In this document: piece by piece, positions 8,793-17,964 of the stretch
Layout of the letters: each line of letters begins with the position of its first letter
Numbering within the stretch: the first letter of the stretch is position 1
Assembly: GCA_002702655.1 (NCBI GenBank)
Contig: PABB01000008.1
Location: forward strand, 62,001 to 126,000
Length of the DNA: 64,000 bases
Reading direction: 5' to 3'
Source of the DNA: Planctomycetaceae bacterium
GTDB lineage: Bacteria > Planctomycetota > Planctomycetia > Pirellulales > Lacipirellulaceae
Made by a program: the position numbers and the translations under genes
Notes under the pieces: model-generated
What the model was told of the DNA's origin: nothing
What the model saw: only the letters and a program-made list of their open reading frames with translations
Databases searched by the model: none

Positions 8793-9563
8793 GTGGCCAT
8801 TCTATCGATCCAAGCTTCCCCTCGCTCCGATCGCTCTCTCAGCCGCAAGTTATCGGCGGTCTTCATGGACGCGTGGCGAACCGCCCGCCCTGAGGAAATC
8901 GTCCTCTCCCGTGATGTCGGTCGCAGCCCGCCGCCACACCTCACCGAGAACTGGATCGGGGCTGCCTTTACGGAAGGCGCCGCACGGACCGCTGCGCAGG
9001 AAGAAGCGCTCCGGATATCCGATGAACTCGTCGATGAGGTCTTGCGATCCGAAGTGATCGTGATCGCAACGCCCATGTACAACTACGGTATGCCGTCTCA
9101 TCTCAAGGCGTGGATCGACCAGGTCATCCGCATCAACCGCACTTTGACCTTTGACCTCGCGCGCGGCGAGCAGCCGATTGAGCCAGTTCAGTCGGGAAAG
9201 AGACTCGTGCTCCTTACCTCTAGCGGCGAAGGATGCTTTGGGCCGGGAGAGGCAAACGCCGAACGGAACCACCTGGACACGCATATCGCGCACGCGCTCG
9301 CGCTGGCCGGTGTGAGCGAGACCCACCGGGTTCGGATCGAGTTTCAAGAGTTCGGCGACGACCGTCACAAGGCTTCCGTCGCCGCGGCGTATTCCACGGC
9401 GCGTGAACTCGCCCGCAGGCTCGCGAAGGCCACATCTGCTGCTTCGACGCTGTCTGCTGGCAGATTTCCTCACCGCGAATTGGCGACTCAAACGAAGCAC
9501 TGCGTGGATGGGAGCGATTTAGGCCAAACGCAATCCGTGCCGCATGAAACGCCTCGACCATAG
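8793..9563 (+). CDS. FMN-dependent NADH:quinone oxidoreductase / azoreductase
   Basis: A flavodoxin-like AzoR-family protein. Starting at a GTG at 8793 it opens MAILSIQASPRSDRSLSRKL, the FMN phosphate-binding loop with S-x-R-x-x-x-S. The second FMN contact, ATPMYNYGMPSHLKAWIDQV (about residues 90-110), is the hallmark of AzoR. LLTSSGEGCFGPG follows as the third ring-contact loop. The enzyme reduces quinones or azo compounds by two-electron transfer in the cytoplasm and protects from electrophilic stress. The conserved domain ends near residue 215; the last 40 residues are of different, low-complexity character and may be a read-on tail. It is the last member of the small redox cluster. Confidence 0.9.
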   Translation: MAILSIQASPRSDRSLSRKLSAVFMDAWRTARPEEIVLSRDVGRSPPPHLTENWIGAAFTEGAARTAAQEEALRISDELVDEVLRSEVIVIATPMYNYGMPSHLKAWIDQVIRINRTLTFDLARGEQPIEPVQSGKRLVLLTSSGEGCFGPGEANAERNHLDTHIAHALALAGVSETHRVRIEFQEFGDDRHKASVAAAYSTARELARRLAKATSAASTLSAGRFPHRELATQTKHCVDGSDLGQTQSVPHETPRP

Positions 9564-9656
9564 CCCCGGGGCGAAGCGAATGGCGCCGACGACTGACGTA
9601 CGGCGTCGCATCCGCAGTACGGACACGCGTCGATCCGATTCGGTTGCCGGCGGCCG

Positions 9657-10823
9657 TCACACGCTGTCGGCGTCTGGCGGCGGTCGAGAGTCCACGGGCA
9701 GTCCCATCTTTCTGGCGCGCTTCTCCCATTGCGAACGCGCAAATTCCCGCATGTCGGTCCTGGTGTCCGCCTCATCCACGATCTCAAGTCCGAGCAGCGT
9801 TTCGACAATGTCCTCGAGCGTGACGAGTCCTGCCAGGCCGCCATACTCATCGACGACAATTGCGACGTGAAACCGGTTCGCGACCATCTGTTCGAACGCC
9901 AGCGTCAAGCGAAGCGTTGCGGGAACGGAATGAACGGGGCGAGAAAACTCAGACAGCTTGACGTCAGCCTGGCCCCTGGCTGCGGCGAGTAGCAGATCGT
10001 CACGGAGAGCGAACCCCGTGACGTGCTCCGGGTTGCCGTGATAGAGGGGAATCCGGGAGAACGGCGACGCTTCATGGTGCGTCATGAACTCGCCCACCGT
10101 GGTCTCCTCGGGAAGAGAGAAGACAACCACGCGCGGCGTCATCACGTGACTGACCTCATTGTCCCGCATGTGCAGCAGGTTCTTGAGAATACGGGATTCG
10201 CCCTCGTGGAGTTTGCCGGCCTTGCGACCAATATCCGCCATCACCTGGAGCTCTTCGCGACTGAACTCGGCCTCCCCGTGACCCGATCCGCCAAAAAGTC
10301 GAATGAACGCGACGACGGGGGTCATGAGCCAAGTCAGCTTTTCCAACAGGATTCCGACTGTCGGCGCGAGCCGACGCCAGTACTTCGCTCCCAGCGTCTT
10401 GGGAATGATCTCCGAGAGAACTAGCACGGCGAAGGTCATTAGGGCCGCGGTGAGGCCCTCGATCCAACCGCTGTAGCTTGAATCTCTGGCAAGGCCTGCG
10501 ACTTCCTTCCCTACGCCGATCGATCCCACGGTATGAGCGATGGTGTTGAGAGTCAGGATCGACGTCAGCGGCCCGTCAATCTGAGTCTTCAGCGTCTCCC
10601 ACCGTTCCCCCATAACGGGTTGAGAGTTCTTCATCGTCGCGATGAAAGGTTGACTCACGCTCAGCAACACCGCTTCGAAGATCGAGCAGGCGAATGAGAC
10701 GAGGATCGCCAGGCAGAAAAAGGCAACCAGCATGGCCCAGCTTCCGCTTGCGGCCGAATTCCCAGACGCTGTGATGGCAACAAGGCTGCTGCCGACTTCC
10801 CAATGGCACATCAAAACACTCAT
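9657..10823 (-). CDS. CNNM/CorC-type membrane protein with CBS pair (hemolysin-like)
   Basis: A 388-residue inner-membrane protein. The N-terminal CNNM (DUF21) domain has about three to four helices, with family marks SIFEAVLLSVSQPFI, LNTIAHTVGSIGVG and LSEIIPKTLG. It is followed by a pair of CBS domains starting at MTPRVVVFSLPEETTVGEF and ending at IVVDEYGGLAGLVTLEDIVETLLG. The usual C-terminal CorC/HlyC transporter-associated domain is missing or cut short: only about 35 polar residues follow the second CBS. The family is linked to Mg2+/Co2+ efflux or resistance, and the CBS pair probably senses adenine nucleotides. No operon partner is adjacent; it is convergent with the azoreductase. Confidence 0.9.
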   Translation of the reverse strand: MSVLMCHWEVGSSLVAITASGNSAASGSWAMLVAFFCLAILVSFACSIFEAVLLSVSQPFIATMKNSQPVMGERWETLKTQIDGPLTSILTLNTIAHTVGSIGVGKEVAGLARDSSYSGWIEGLTAALMTFAVLVLSEIIPKTLGAKYWRRLAPTVGILLEKLTWLMTPVVAFIRLFGGSGHGEAEFSREELQVMADIGRKAGKLHEGESRILKNLLHMRDNEVSHVMTPRVVVFSLPEETTVGEFMTHHEASPFSRIPLYHGNPEHVTGFALRDDLLLAAARGQADVKLSEFSRPVHSVPATLRLTLAFEQMVANRFHVAIVVDEYGGLAGLVTLEDIVETLLGLEIVDEADTRTDMREFARSQWEKRARKMGLPVDSRPPPDADSV

Positions 10824-11335
10824 GAGAATGAAGTAAGGGCAATGGCAATAGAGAACGAATGCGGTTTAAACGCATCTTCCCCAATCAAAAAGCGACAACT
10901 CGATAGAGAATTCCGCGGATCTGCTGCCAATCGCGCTCGACGACTCACGAAAACGGAGATCGGCGCCGGACCGAGGCCCGGACGACGTCGCCGATTCCGT
11001 CCTGCCGACGCGTGCGAGATCGTGTCGCCGTCTCCTCCACGTCGACGCGATCAAACTCCCAAGCATCCCCGATCCGCGGCTTGACGAAGCATTCCCAGGC
11101 CATGGAGCTTATCGGGCCGCAGCCCCAAAACCAAGCAGCGGCCCAAACCTGCAACCTGTGATTGGCGAGGCAAGCCAGGTCGGGGCAGGGGCGGCTTGGC
11201 GACTTTTTTGCAGCCGGCGCGTCAGGTTGTGCTGCCGGTTGTTGATTCTCCCTCTGACCGGGCATTTTGGCGGGATTTCCGCTGCCGACCGCCCGGGGAA
11301 CTGGACAAATCACCCGTACGCAAAGGGCCGTCGAA
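10824..11335. other. Divergent promoter region
   Basis: 512 bases between the divergent CNNM gene and the secreted hydrolase. It must hold both promoters. I see no gene and no clear hairpin. An in-frame upstream extension of the hydrolase to 11267 adds 23 residues that do not resemble a leader. Confidence 0.45.
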
Positions 11336-14300
11336 ATGGGCGCCTCCAAACGCAAGAAGTCTCGCAAGCGTCAAGCTTCCTCAGTTGGCCGCCGTCGCGG
11401 CTTCGAGGCTCTCGAAGACCGCCGGCTCATGGCCGTGCTGACCGGGGCGTCGACCTTCGACCCGCACGTGATGGGCGACAACATCGAGTTTCTGTCAGCC
11501 GGCAACACGGTCGGCTTCGGCTATGCCATCAACGCCGGGGGGACGGTCAACGCGGCGGTCGGCAGCGGAGGTTTGCGACGCACGGCGGCCGACCTGCCCG
11601 TGCGGAACTTCTATTCGACGACGGAGTTGGAGATTTCCAGCGTCTCGAAGACCGTGACCGCGACGGCCATTCTGCACGAACTGCAATCGAGACCGGGCGG
11701 GCTCGACGCGCAGCTTAACACGTTGCTGGTCGATTACTTGCCGAGCGACTGGAACCCCGGCGCCAACGTCCAGAACGTCACGCTGCGGCATCTGCTGACG
11801 CACCGGAGCGGGTTTCTGGAGGAGAACAACTCGATCAACGTCAATTTCGAGAGCTACGGCAACAACACCTACGCCAACCTGCAGGACTTGGTCGAGGCCG
11901 GACTGCCCGCTCCGAGCGTTGCGGCCGACGGCGTGTACGACACGCCGCGATGGGGTTACAGCTACAACAACGCCAACTTCTCGTTGCTGGCGAACGTCGT
12001 GCTGCCGAAGTTGATGAATCCGTCGCTCGACCTGACCGCCACGACAATCTTCGGGCCCGACTTCGTAAGCGGCCTGATGTACAAGAATTACGTCAAGGAC
12101 AACATCTTTGATCCGATCGGCGTGACTGGCGCCGACATGAAGACGAACCAGGCCGACCCGGCCATGGGCTACAATCTGGCCACGGCCAACACGAATTCGG
12201 GTCGCGATCAGACCGATTTGACGACGACTGGCGGAGCGTTCGGCTGGAAGCTCACGGCCCGCGAACTGGCGACCTTCCTGGACGCCATCGAGCATGACAA
12301 CAGCATCTTGTGGTCGTCGACGCGCACAATGCGCGACCAGCAACAGCTGGGATGGTTCGCGTCGACAGACGCTTTTGGCACGACGTACTCGCACAATGGC
12401 GCGACCGGCGGCAGCACGGGCAACTTCCGCTCGATCATCGCCTCCTTCCCTGGCGACGTTCAGGCCTCGTACTTGATGAACAATGAAGACGTGTTCGCGG
12501 GCGGCCGGGGAACCATGCTCAAGACCGCCTACCAGAACGCCTGGACTGACCTGACGATCGGCGGCACCACGGGCGACGACGATTTCGTGTTGCGGTTGAA
12601 CAATAGCGGCGTGAAGCCGTCGGTCGAGGTCGTGCTGAACGGCCAGGTTGAGTTCACCCACTGGATCAGCACGCTCGACTCGGTGACGATCAACGGCGGC
12701 CTGGGCAACGATACGTTCACCATCGAAGGCTGGAACTCGTCCGTTGATCTGACGCTCAACGGCTCCTGGGGCAACGACGTCGTGCACGTGCTGCCGGGCG
12801 TGAAGAACATCGAAATGGTCAGCGGGATGACGTTCAACGGCGGTCTTGGCACGGACGTGGTCTACGTCAACGACCAAGCCAATCCGTATAGCAACCCCGC
12901 CATGAGCCGGCTGTACACGGTCGCGGAGACCGGCGTCACGCGATTCCGAGCTCATCCCGCCCAACCGTGGAACCCGGCGATGTTCCTACCCGTCGTGATC
13001 AACTACTCGGGCGTGGAGAGCGGCAACGTCTACACCGGCGGGCAAAGCGACATCGTCAATGTAGCGAGCGCATTCTCCGGGATCATGAACGTGAACACCG
13101 GCGGCGGCAACGACGTGATCAACGTGGGCAGCTCGCTGGGCAACTTAGAAGAGTTTGACAAGACTTACCTCATCGGCGGATCGGGAGTCGATACGGTTCA
13201 CGTGTTCGATCACAACAAGACCGGCAGCCCCACGGCCAACGCCAACTACGACGTCGACGACCACAGCGTTTCGCGCTACATGACCGACTTGGGCGGGATC
13301 TCGCTGGGCTCGTCCACGACTTACGATGTCGTCTTCGAGGCGGAAAACTTCGAGTTGACCGCCACGGACCTCGTCGACGTGATCCGCGTGCACGCAACGG
13401 CATCCGGGCAGACCACCGTCAACGGCGGCGCCGGCAACGATCGTCTGTACGCGAGTCCCGACGACAAGAATATGGAACTGGTCGACGATCTCGTGTTCAA
13501 CGGCGATGCGGGCATCGACAAGCTCCTGATCAGCGACCAGAACAATCCGTATGGGTTCTCGCTGAGCGACGACTACACGGTCTCCTCGTCGCGCGTCATT
13601 CGGGGCGAGGCCACCATTTACCTGATCGGCTCGCCGGCGAACATCAACGTCGACTATGCGAGCGTCGAGGATCTTACGCTCAGCACTGGTTCCCAGGGCG
13701 ACACGGTCGACGTGGAGAGCACGCCCTGGACGCGAGCTCGGATTCAGACCGGCGCTGGCGACGACGTGGTCAACGCCAGCCCGACCGACATGAACATGGA
13801 GCTGGTGGACGGCCTGGAGGTCGACGGTGGCGCGGGTTCCGACCAGTTCCACGTCTTTGACCAGAACAACCCGTACGAATTGCCCGGCGGCGGTCGTTAC
13901 GCAATCACGCCCGACTCGATCGGGCGGTACGAAGAGCACGTGCTGTTTGACAACGTCGCCGTCCCGATCGACGTGCAGTTCGTCGGCATGGAAACCGTTT
14001 CGCTGGCCGCGGGGCATCTGGGCGACGAATTCAACGTGCAGGGGGACGCCGGCGTGGGAACAGTGGTGCTTGACGGCAACGGCGGCGCCGACGAGTTCAA
14101 CGTCGATGGTCCGGCGTTCGGACAGATCAACATCCAGGGCGACAGTCCCTTCTTCGCGCCTGGCGACACGCTGACGCTCAATCAGGACGGCCAGTACCCC
14201 GTGGCCTCGGTGCCGGGACTCTATGCCCTGGGGTCGGGAGCCTGGACGATCGCCGCTTCGACCGTCAGTTACACGGGCATCGAAACCACCGACATGCAAC

Positions 14301-14746
14301 CGCAGCTCCCGTCGATCCCTGGCGACTTCGACTACGACGGCGACGTCGACGCCGTCGACCTGACCCACGGCACGCTCGGCTGGCGCGAGCGCTACGGACA
14401 CGATTTGGACGGCTCGAGCTTCCTGACATGGCAGCGCAACCTGGGCCAGGGGGCGCCGGTTCGCGCCATTCAGCCGATTCTCGCCGCGCCCGCTGCAGGC
14501 GGCGAAGATGCGGAACCAGACTATGTCGCCCTCGCGGCCTGGAGCGGCGAGATTGACGGAGGGGACGCGGACGCGGCGCTCGTCTGGGAAGAGCCGAGCG
14601 ACACCGGCGCGTCCGGGAAGACGGCTGCGGTGGATGTCGCTCTCGCGACGCCCGCGGATTCAGCCGGCGACGCCGACGAACTCGTCGACGTTGCGGCGGG
14701 CGAGGCAGCCTGGGATGCAGCGTTGGCCGATTGGGATCTCACCTAG
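11336..14746 (+). CDS. Secreted class C beta-lactamase-like serine hydrolase with beta repeats and dockerin-like end
   Basis: Read from the ATG at 11336, 1136 residues. It opens MGASKRKKSRKR and then FEALEDRRLMA (23-33), the planctomycete extracellular sorting motif. Residues about 35-400 are a beta-lactamase/PBP-like serine hydrolase: S102-V-S-K105 supplies the SxxK nucleophile, YNN in WGYSYNNANFSLLANV the YxN motif, and HNGATGG the third-strand HxG motif. Then come three or more repeats of about 130 residues sharing NMELVD and DQNNPY with GGxGND turns, and a dockerin-like Ca-binding stretch (GDFDYDGDVDAVD, then HDLDGSSFLTWQRNLGQG, about 995-1043) and an acidic tail. I infer an exported esterase or peptidase carried to a surface scaffold. 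The ATG at 11267 is less likely because the sorting motif normally lies close to the start. Confidence 0.88.
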   Translation: MGASKRKKSRKRQASSVGRRRGFEALEDRRLMAVLTGASTFDPHVMGDNIEFLSAGNTVGFGYAINAGGTVNAAVGSGGLRRTAADLPVRNFYSTTELEISSVSKTVTATAILHELQSRPGGLDAQLNTLLVDYLPSDWNPGANVQNVTLRHLLTHRSGFLEENNSINVNFESYGNNTYANLQDLVEAGLPAPSVAADGVYDTPRWGYSYNNANFSLLANVVLPKLMNPSLDLTATTIFGPDFVSGLMYKNYVKDNIFDPIGVTGADMKTNQADPAMGYNLATANTNSGRDQTDLTTTGGAFGWKLTARELATFLDAIEHDNSILWSSTRTMRDQQQLGWFASTDAFGTTYSHNGATGGSTGNFRSIIASFPGDVQASYLMNNEDVFAGGRGTMLKTAYQNAWTDLTIGGTTGDDDFVLRLNNSGVKPSVEVVLNGQVEFTHWISTLDSVTINGGLGNDTFTIEGWNSSVDLTLNGSWGNDVVHVLPGVKNIEMVSGMTFNGGLGTDVVYVNDQANPYSNPAMSRLYTVAETGVTRFRAHPAQPWNPAMFLPVVINYSGVESGNVYTGGQSDIVNVASAFSGIMNVNTGGGNDVINVGSSLGNLEEFDKTYLIGGSGVDTVHVFDHNKTGSPTANANYDVDDHSVSRYMTDLGGISLGSSTTYDVVFEAENFELTATDLVDVIRVHATASGQTTVNGGAGNDRLYASPDDKNMELVDDLVFNGDAGIDKLLISDQNNPYGFSLSDDYTVSSSRVIRGEATIYLIGSPANINVDYASVEDLTLSTGSQGDTVDVESTPWTRARIQTGAGDDVVNASPTDMNMELVDGLEVDGGAGSDQFHVFDQNNPYELPGGGRYAITPDSIGRYEEHVLFDNVAVPIDVQFVGMETVSLAAGHLGDEFNVQGDAGVGTVVLDGNGGADEFNVDGPAFGQINIQGDSPFFAPGDTLTLNQDGQYPVASVPGLYALGSGAWTIAASTVSYTGIETTDMQPQLPSIPGDFDYDGDVDAVDLTHGTLGWRERYGHDLDGSSFLTWQRNLGQGAPVRAIQPILAAPAAGGEDAEPDYVALAAWSGEIDGGDADAALVWEEPSDTGASGKTAAVDVALATPADSAGDADELVDVAAGEAAWDAALADWDLT

Positions 14747-15191
14747 GTCAGAGCCGCGGCACGCCTCGCGATGAGGCGGCCGCGCAGCACGGTCGCCAAC
14801 GGCAGATTGGCGGGCTCAAGCGGGCACCAGGCCGAACCCATTCCTCCCGAGGTCGCAGCAGCCGAAGCGATTGGTCAGTTGGCCGATGGCCAACGGTAGC
14901 GTCCGCCGCTTGGCAACTGGCGGGCCGCAAACTGAAGGCGGTTGCATCACCCGCCTTCGGAAGTAGTTTTCTTGCCGTGCGCAGAAGCGTCACGCCTCGG
15001 CGACTTCCGTGGAGGCGACGCTGACGATCGTGGACTATTCGTTCGCAGTAGGTCGGCGAGCAACGGGTTCTAGAGCTGGTTTCAAATCCCCCTCCCTCGA
15101 AGGGAGGGGCCAGGGGAGGGATTCCCAACGTCGGAATTTTCGCCCCTCTCCCAGCCTCTCCCCTCAGGAGAAGGGGGTATTGAACTTGGTT
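14747..15191. other. Convergent gap with repeated element
   Basis: 445 bases between convergent genes. There is no supportable gene. The right half carries two inverted copies of a C/T-rich repeat, listed separately. Confidence 0.5.
15088..15177. repeat. Inverted pair of C/T-rich intergenic repeats
   Basis: Copy one (15088-15120) contains CCTCCCTCGAAGGGAGGGG followed by CCAGGGGAGGG. Copy two (15142-15177), read on the other strand, has the same plan: CCTTCTCCTGAGGGGAGAGG then CTGGGAGAGGGG. The copies face each other across about 20 bases. Each has an internal short hairpin. They resemble mobile intergenic palindromic repeats found scattered through planctomycete genomes, and may act as bidirectional terminators here between convergent genes. 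Confidence 0.6.
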
Positions 15192-17540
15192 CTAGTTGAA
15201 TTGAACAATTCTTCGTTCCACGCCAAGCGCATCGACCTTTTCGCGAGACAACGGCGCGGGATGCAACTCGCCCCGGCTCCACAGCCGTAGCGTGCTAAGC
15301 CGCGCTTTGTCACCTTGGCGTTCGGACTGCCCGATCGGCAGGATCGATTTTGCGAGGTCCGGGTCGTGCATCGGGACAAACTGCGTGTAGGACTGGGACG
15401 TCTGGCAAGCGATCGTCCCGCCGTCGATATCCACCAGGTCCGGCAGTCGCACGGCCGACCTCGGATCGAGCGCAGGAAACCTGTCGAGGCTTTCGTAATA
15501 GCCAAGTCGACGTTGCGTGACCGCGTTGCGCGCCCGCTGCTGCCATCGCGCCGGATCGGGACCGTATTTGCTCCGGCACTCTCGCCAGGCAGAGGCGAGT
15601 GAGGCGTCGAGAAACTCCACCTCGCGCGGCCTGAGCGGCGACTGAGCGTCGGAGGCGATGCGGCGCGTCGCCGTCTTCAGGAAGTATGCCAGTCCCGACT
15701 CCCCGCCGCCGTACTGGAAGGCCAACTCGGTGCTCACGAAGCGAAAGAACGTGTTCAACTCCAGGGCGAGCGCCGATCCCGGCACTTCCAGCGACATAGA
15801 TGCGCCGTTGTCAAGCCAGTCCGCAAGCACGCCGAGTGCGTTCTTCGCGTCGTTTGAGAACGAGTCGGGCGCCGCGTCAAGTTGGTGTTTCGCCAGGCGG
15901 ACAATATCCCGGCGGGCTGGGTTGACCATGTCGAAGTGAATATCGAGCACGTCTTCGGGCGTGAATGAATCTCGCGCCTCAAGTCGTTCGCGCAACCGCC
16001 ACGATCGCACGGTGTCGCCGCCGGTTCCGGTCATCGCGCCGATCGGGATTGGGTACCACGAACCGATCGGCCGGTGATTGCCGCTGTAGAGGTAGCCGCT
16101 CGCAGGATTCTTGACGTTCGGCTTGACGTCGTGGGGCAACATCTCGCGCCAATCGTCGGTCGTCCTTTGCGCGGGCCTCGCGCGCCTCCCGTGGGAGTCG
16201 TCGCCTGCCGAGCGGAGCGGCAACGCCCCAATGGCACGGTACCCGATGGCGCCAGCGTGATCGCCGAACACCACGTTGGCGGTCGGGAAACGCCAGTCCG
16301 CGAGCGCCGCGTCGAATTCTTTGGCGTCCCTTGCCCGGATCATGCGCAGCGCGCCCTGAATCGTCTCGCGGTCGATCTCGCATACTGGCACGCGCTTGAT
16401 TGCGACCTCTCCGTCCGCAGGACGCGCGAAGCAGAACTCGGTCGCGACGGGGCCGAACTCAGTTTCGCGCACGATGTAGTCGATTGGCTCGCTCCCCCTC
16501 ACGTCAATGCGTTCGCGATAGACCCTCATCGGCTTCCACTGCCCGTCAAGCCGGTACTGATTGGGGCGGCCGGGGTCCGTTTCAAGCAGGAACAAGTCCG
16601 CCTGGTCCGCTCCCAGCGCAGTCATGCCCCAGGCGACTTGCTCGCTGAATCCGATCAACAGGATCGGGCTTCCGGCGACTCCCATGCCGCGCGCGTTGAA
16701 CTTTTGACCCTTGATATGGAATTCGTAGAACAGCGACGGATTGCGGACCGGCGTCTGCGGGTCGCTCACCAACACGGCGGAACCGGTCGTCGTCTTGTCG
16801 CCCCCGACCACCCAAGCATGACTGAACTTCGGAGCCGAGTTACCCGCACTGGCGGCCTTCAGCCCCTTGTCGACGGCATATTGATCGACGCGGGCAAGCC
16901 ATGCGTCGCTTACATCGCTACGCTGGACCACGGCCGGCTCGTCGTCGGGAGGCATTGGCTGCAGGTCTTGCGGCGCCGGAAATCGGCGGCCCTGGTCGCG
17001 GCTGGCAATCAGGTCCCGGGTCCCGTCAGTTGCAAAGAATTGCCCAATGTGCCACCACGACAGCAGGCAGTCGGCCGGCGTCCAAGGTTCGACCGAAGCG
17101 CCGGTCTCCGCGAACAGCGACGGGAGGTCTTCGCTATTCTCGGCGAACCAGTCATTCACGCCACGACAATAGGCGTCGAGCAAGCACTTGCTGTCGTCGT
17201 CCAGTTCGGCCGCAATGCGTTGGGCGGCGCGCCGGAAACCGAACGTCCGCATCTTGCGGTCCTGGTCGATCGAGGTGTCGTTGCGGTTGAGCATCTTCAC
17301 CTCGCCAATGACCTCCGCGAGTCGCCCCTGGATAATGCGCAGCGAGTACGTCATCTGAAACGCACGGTCCTGGGCGGTGGCGTAGCCAAGACCGTAAAGA
17401 GCCCCGGCATCGGTTTCGGCGAACACATGCGGGATCCCCCAAGGGTCTCGCAGGATCTCCACGACTTCGGCCTCTACCGGCCGCACCGTCGATAGCGCCG
17501 AGACGAATAACAATGTCGTGATTTGCGTTCGCGGGATCAT
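15192..17540 (-). CDS. Penicillin-acylase-family N-terminal nucleophile hydrolase
   Basis: A 782-residue exported Ntn hydrolase precursor. A short signal peptide (MIPRTQITTLLFVSALSTVRPVEA) leads to the A chain start VEILRDPWGIPHVFAETDAG, typical of penicillin G acylase and acyl-homoserine-lactone acylases. The nucleophile of the B chain is S240 in KFSHAWVVGGDKTTTGSAVLVSDPQ; self-cleavage would occur before it. Most relatives have GSN(A/N)W here, so F239 and H241 are departures. Family oxyanion residues follow in IGFSEQVAWGMTALGADQADLF. The enzyme is expected in the periplasm and cleaves side-chain amides; cephalosporins, N-acyl amino acids or quorum signals are possible substrates. Confidence 0.9.
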   Translation of the reverse strand: MIPRTQITTLLFVSALSTVRPVEAEVVEILRDPWGIPHVFAETDAGALYGLGYATAQDRAFQMTYSLRIIQGRLAEVIGEVKMLNRNDTSIDQDRKMRTFGFRRAAQRIAAELDDDSKCLLDAYCRGVNDWFAENSEDLPSLFAETGASVEPWTPADCLLSWWHIGQFFATDGTRDLIASRDQGRRFPAPQDLQPMPPDDEPAVVQRSDVSDAWLARVDQYAVDKGLKAASAGNSAPKFSHAWVVGGDKTTTGSAVLVSDPQTPVRNPSLFYEFHIKGQKFNARGMGVAGSPILLIGFSEQVAWGMTALGADQADLFLLETDPGRPNQYRLDGQWKPMRVYRERIDVRGSEPIDYIVRETEFGPVATEFCFARPADGEVAIKRVPVCEIDRETIQGALRMIRARDAKEFDAALADWRFPTANVVFGDHAGAIGYRAIGALPLRSAGDDSHGRRARPAQRTTDDWREMLPHDVKPNVKNPASGYLYSGNHRPIGSWYPIPIGAMTGTGGDTVRSWRLRERLEARDSFTPEDVLDIHFDMVNPARRDIVRLAKHQLDAAPDSFSNDAKNALGVLADWLDNGASMSLEVPGSALALELNTFFRFVSTELAFQYGGGESGLAYFLKTATRRIASDAQSPLRPREVEFLDASLASAWRECRSKYGPDPARWQQRARNAVTQRRLGYYESLDRFPALDPRSAVRLPDLVDIDGGTIACQTSQSYTQFVPMHDPDLAKSILPIGQSERQGDKARLSTLRLWSRGELHPAPLSREKVDALGVERRIVQFN

Positions 17541-17694
17541 TGCAGCGAATCCTGACCGGAGAGCGGAGGACCAAGCGACCCCATTGTAGCCGGCGCCAAT
17601 CGCTTGTCAGTTCGATCTGGCAGCAGTACGTGGTGACGCGTGGCGGCTCACGAGCGTCGACGCGCGGCAAGACTCGCGTCGGCGGGCGAACTTC

Positions 17695-17964
17695 ATGCTC
17701 GGCTCTGAGATTGTGGCTGACATTCGAAGGTGCCATGCCGAGATTCGCAAATACAACGCCTTGCTGAAGAACCTCGAACCGGAGACGCGAGCAAGTGTGG
17801 CGAACTCGAACTATGTTCAGATTATGCCCACGAAGGGCGTGTGCGAAGAGCACGATTACGCCTACCCAGAGTGCGGGTGCACCCGATTTCAGGGACCGCT
17901 TGAGGAAGCTCCGAAATCCTCTGAAATCTCACTTCAAGAGCTCCTGCAGGATCGAATTGAGTGA
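17695..17964 (+). CDS. Small hypothetical protein
   Basis: An 89-residue protein not recognised. Composition is balanced and unlike the Arg-rich shadow frames nearby: a helical N-terminal half (GSEIVADIRRCHAEIRKYN), a central CEEHDYAYPECGC with Cys/His residues that could bind a metal, and an acidic helix at the end. The ribosome site is weak. It is divergent from the penicillin acylase gene with 154 bases between them and has no operon partner. It might also be a chance frame. Confidence 0.45.
   Translation: MLGSEIVADIRRCHAEIRKYNALLKNLEPETRASVANSNYVQIMPTKGVCEEHDYAYPECGCTRFQGPLEEAPKSSEISLQELLQDRIE

Noticed and set aside
8417-9082. Minus-strand frame of 221 codons
   Set aside because: Second half is antisense to the azoreductase; Ser/Arg-rich throughout.
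11495-12964. Long minus-strand frame of 489 codons
   Set aside because: Lies fully antisense to the secreted serine hydrolase, whose catalytic motifs and repeats are clear.
13145-14401. Minus-strand frame of 418 codons
   Set aside because: Antisense shadow of the repeat region of the same hydrolase; its Val/Asp/Arg pattern mirrors the repeats.
16074-17495. Plus-strand frame of 473 codons
   Set aside because: Antisense to the penicillin acylase gene; no domain pattern.
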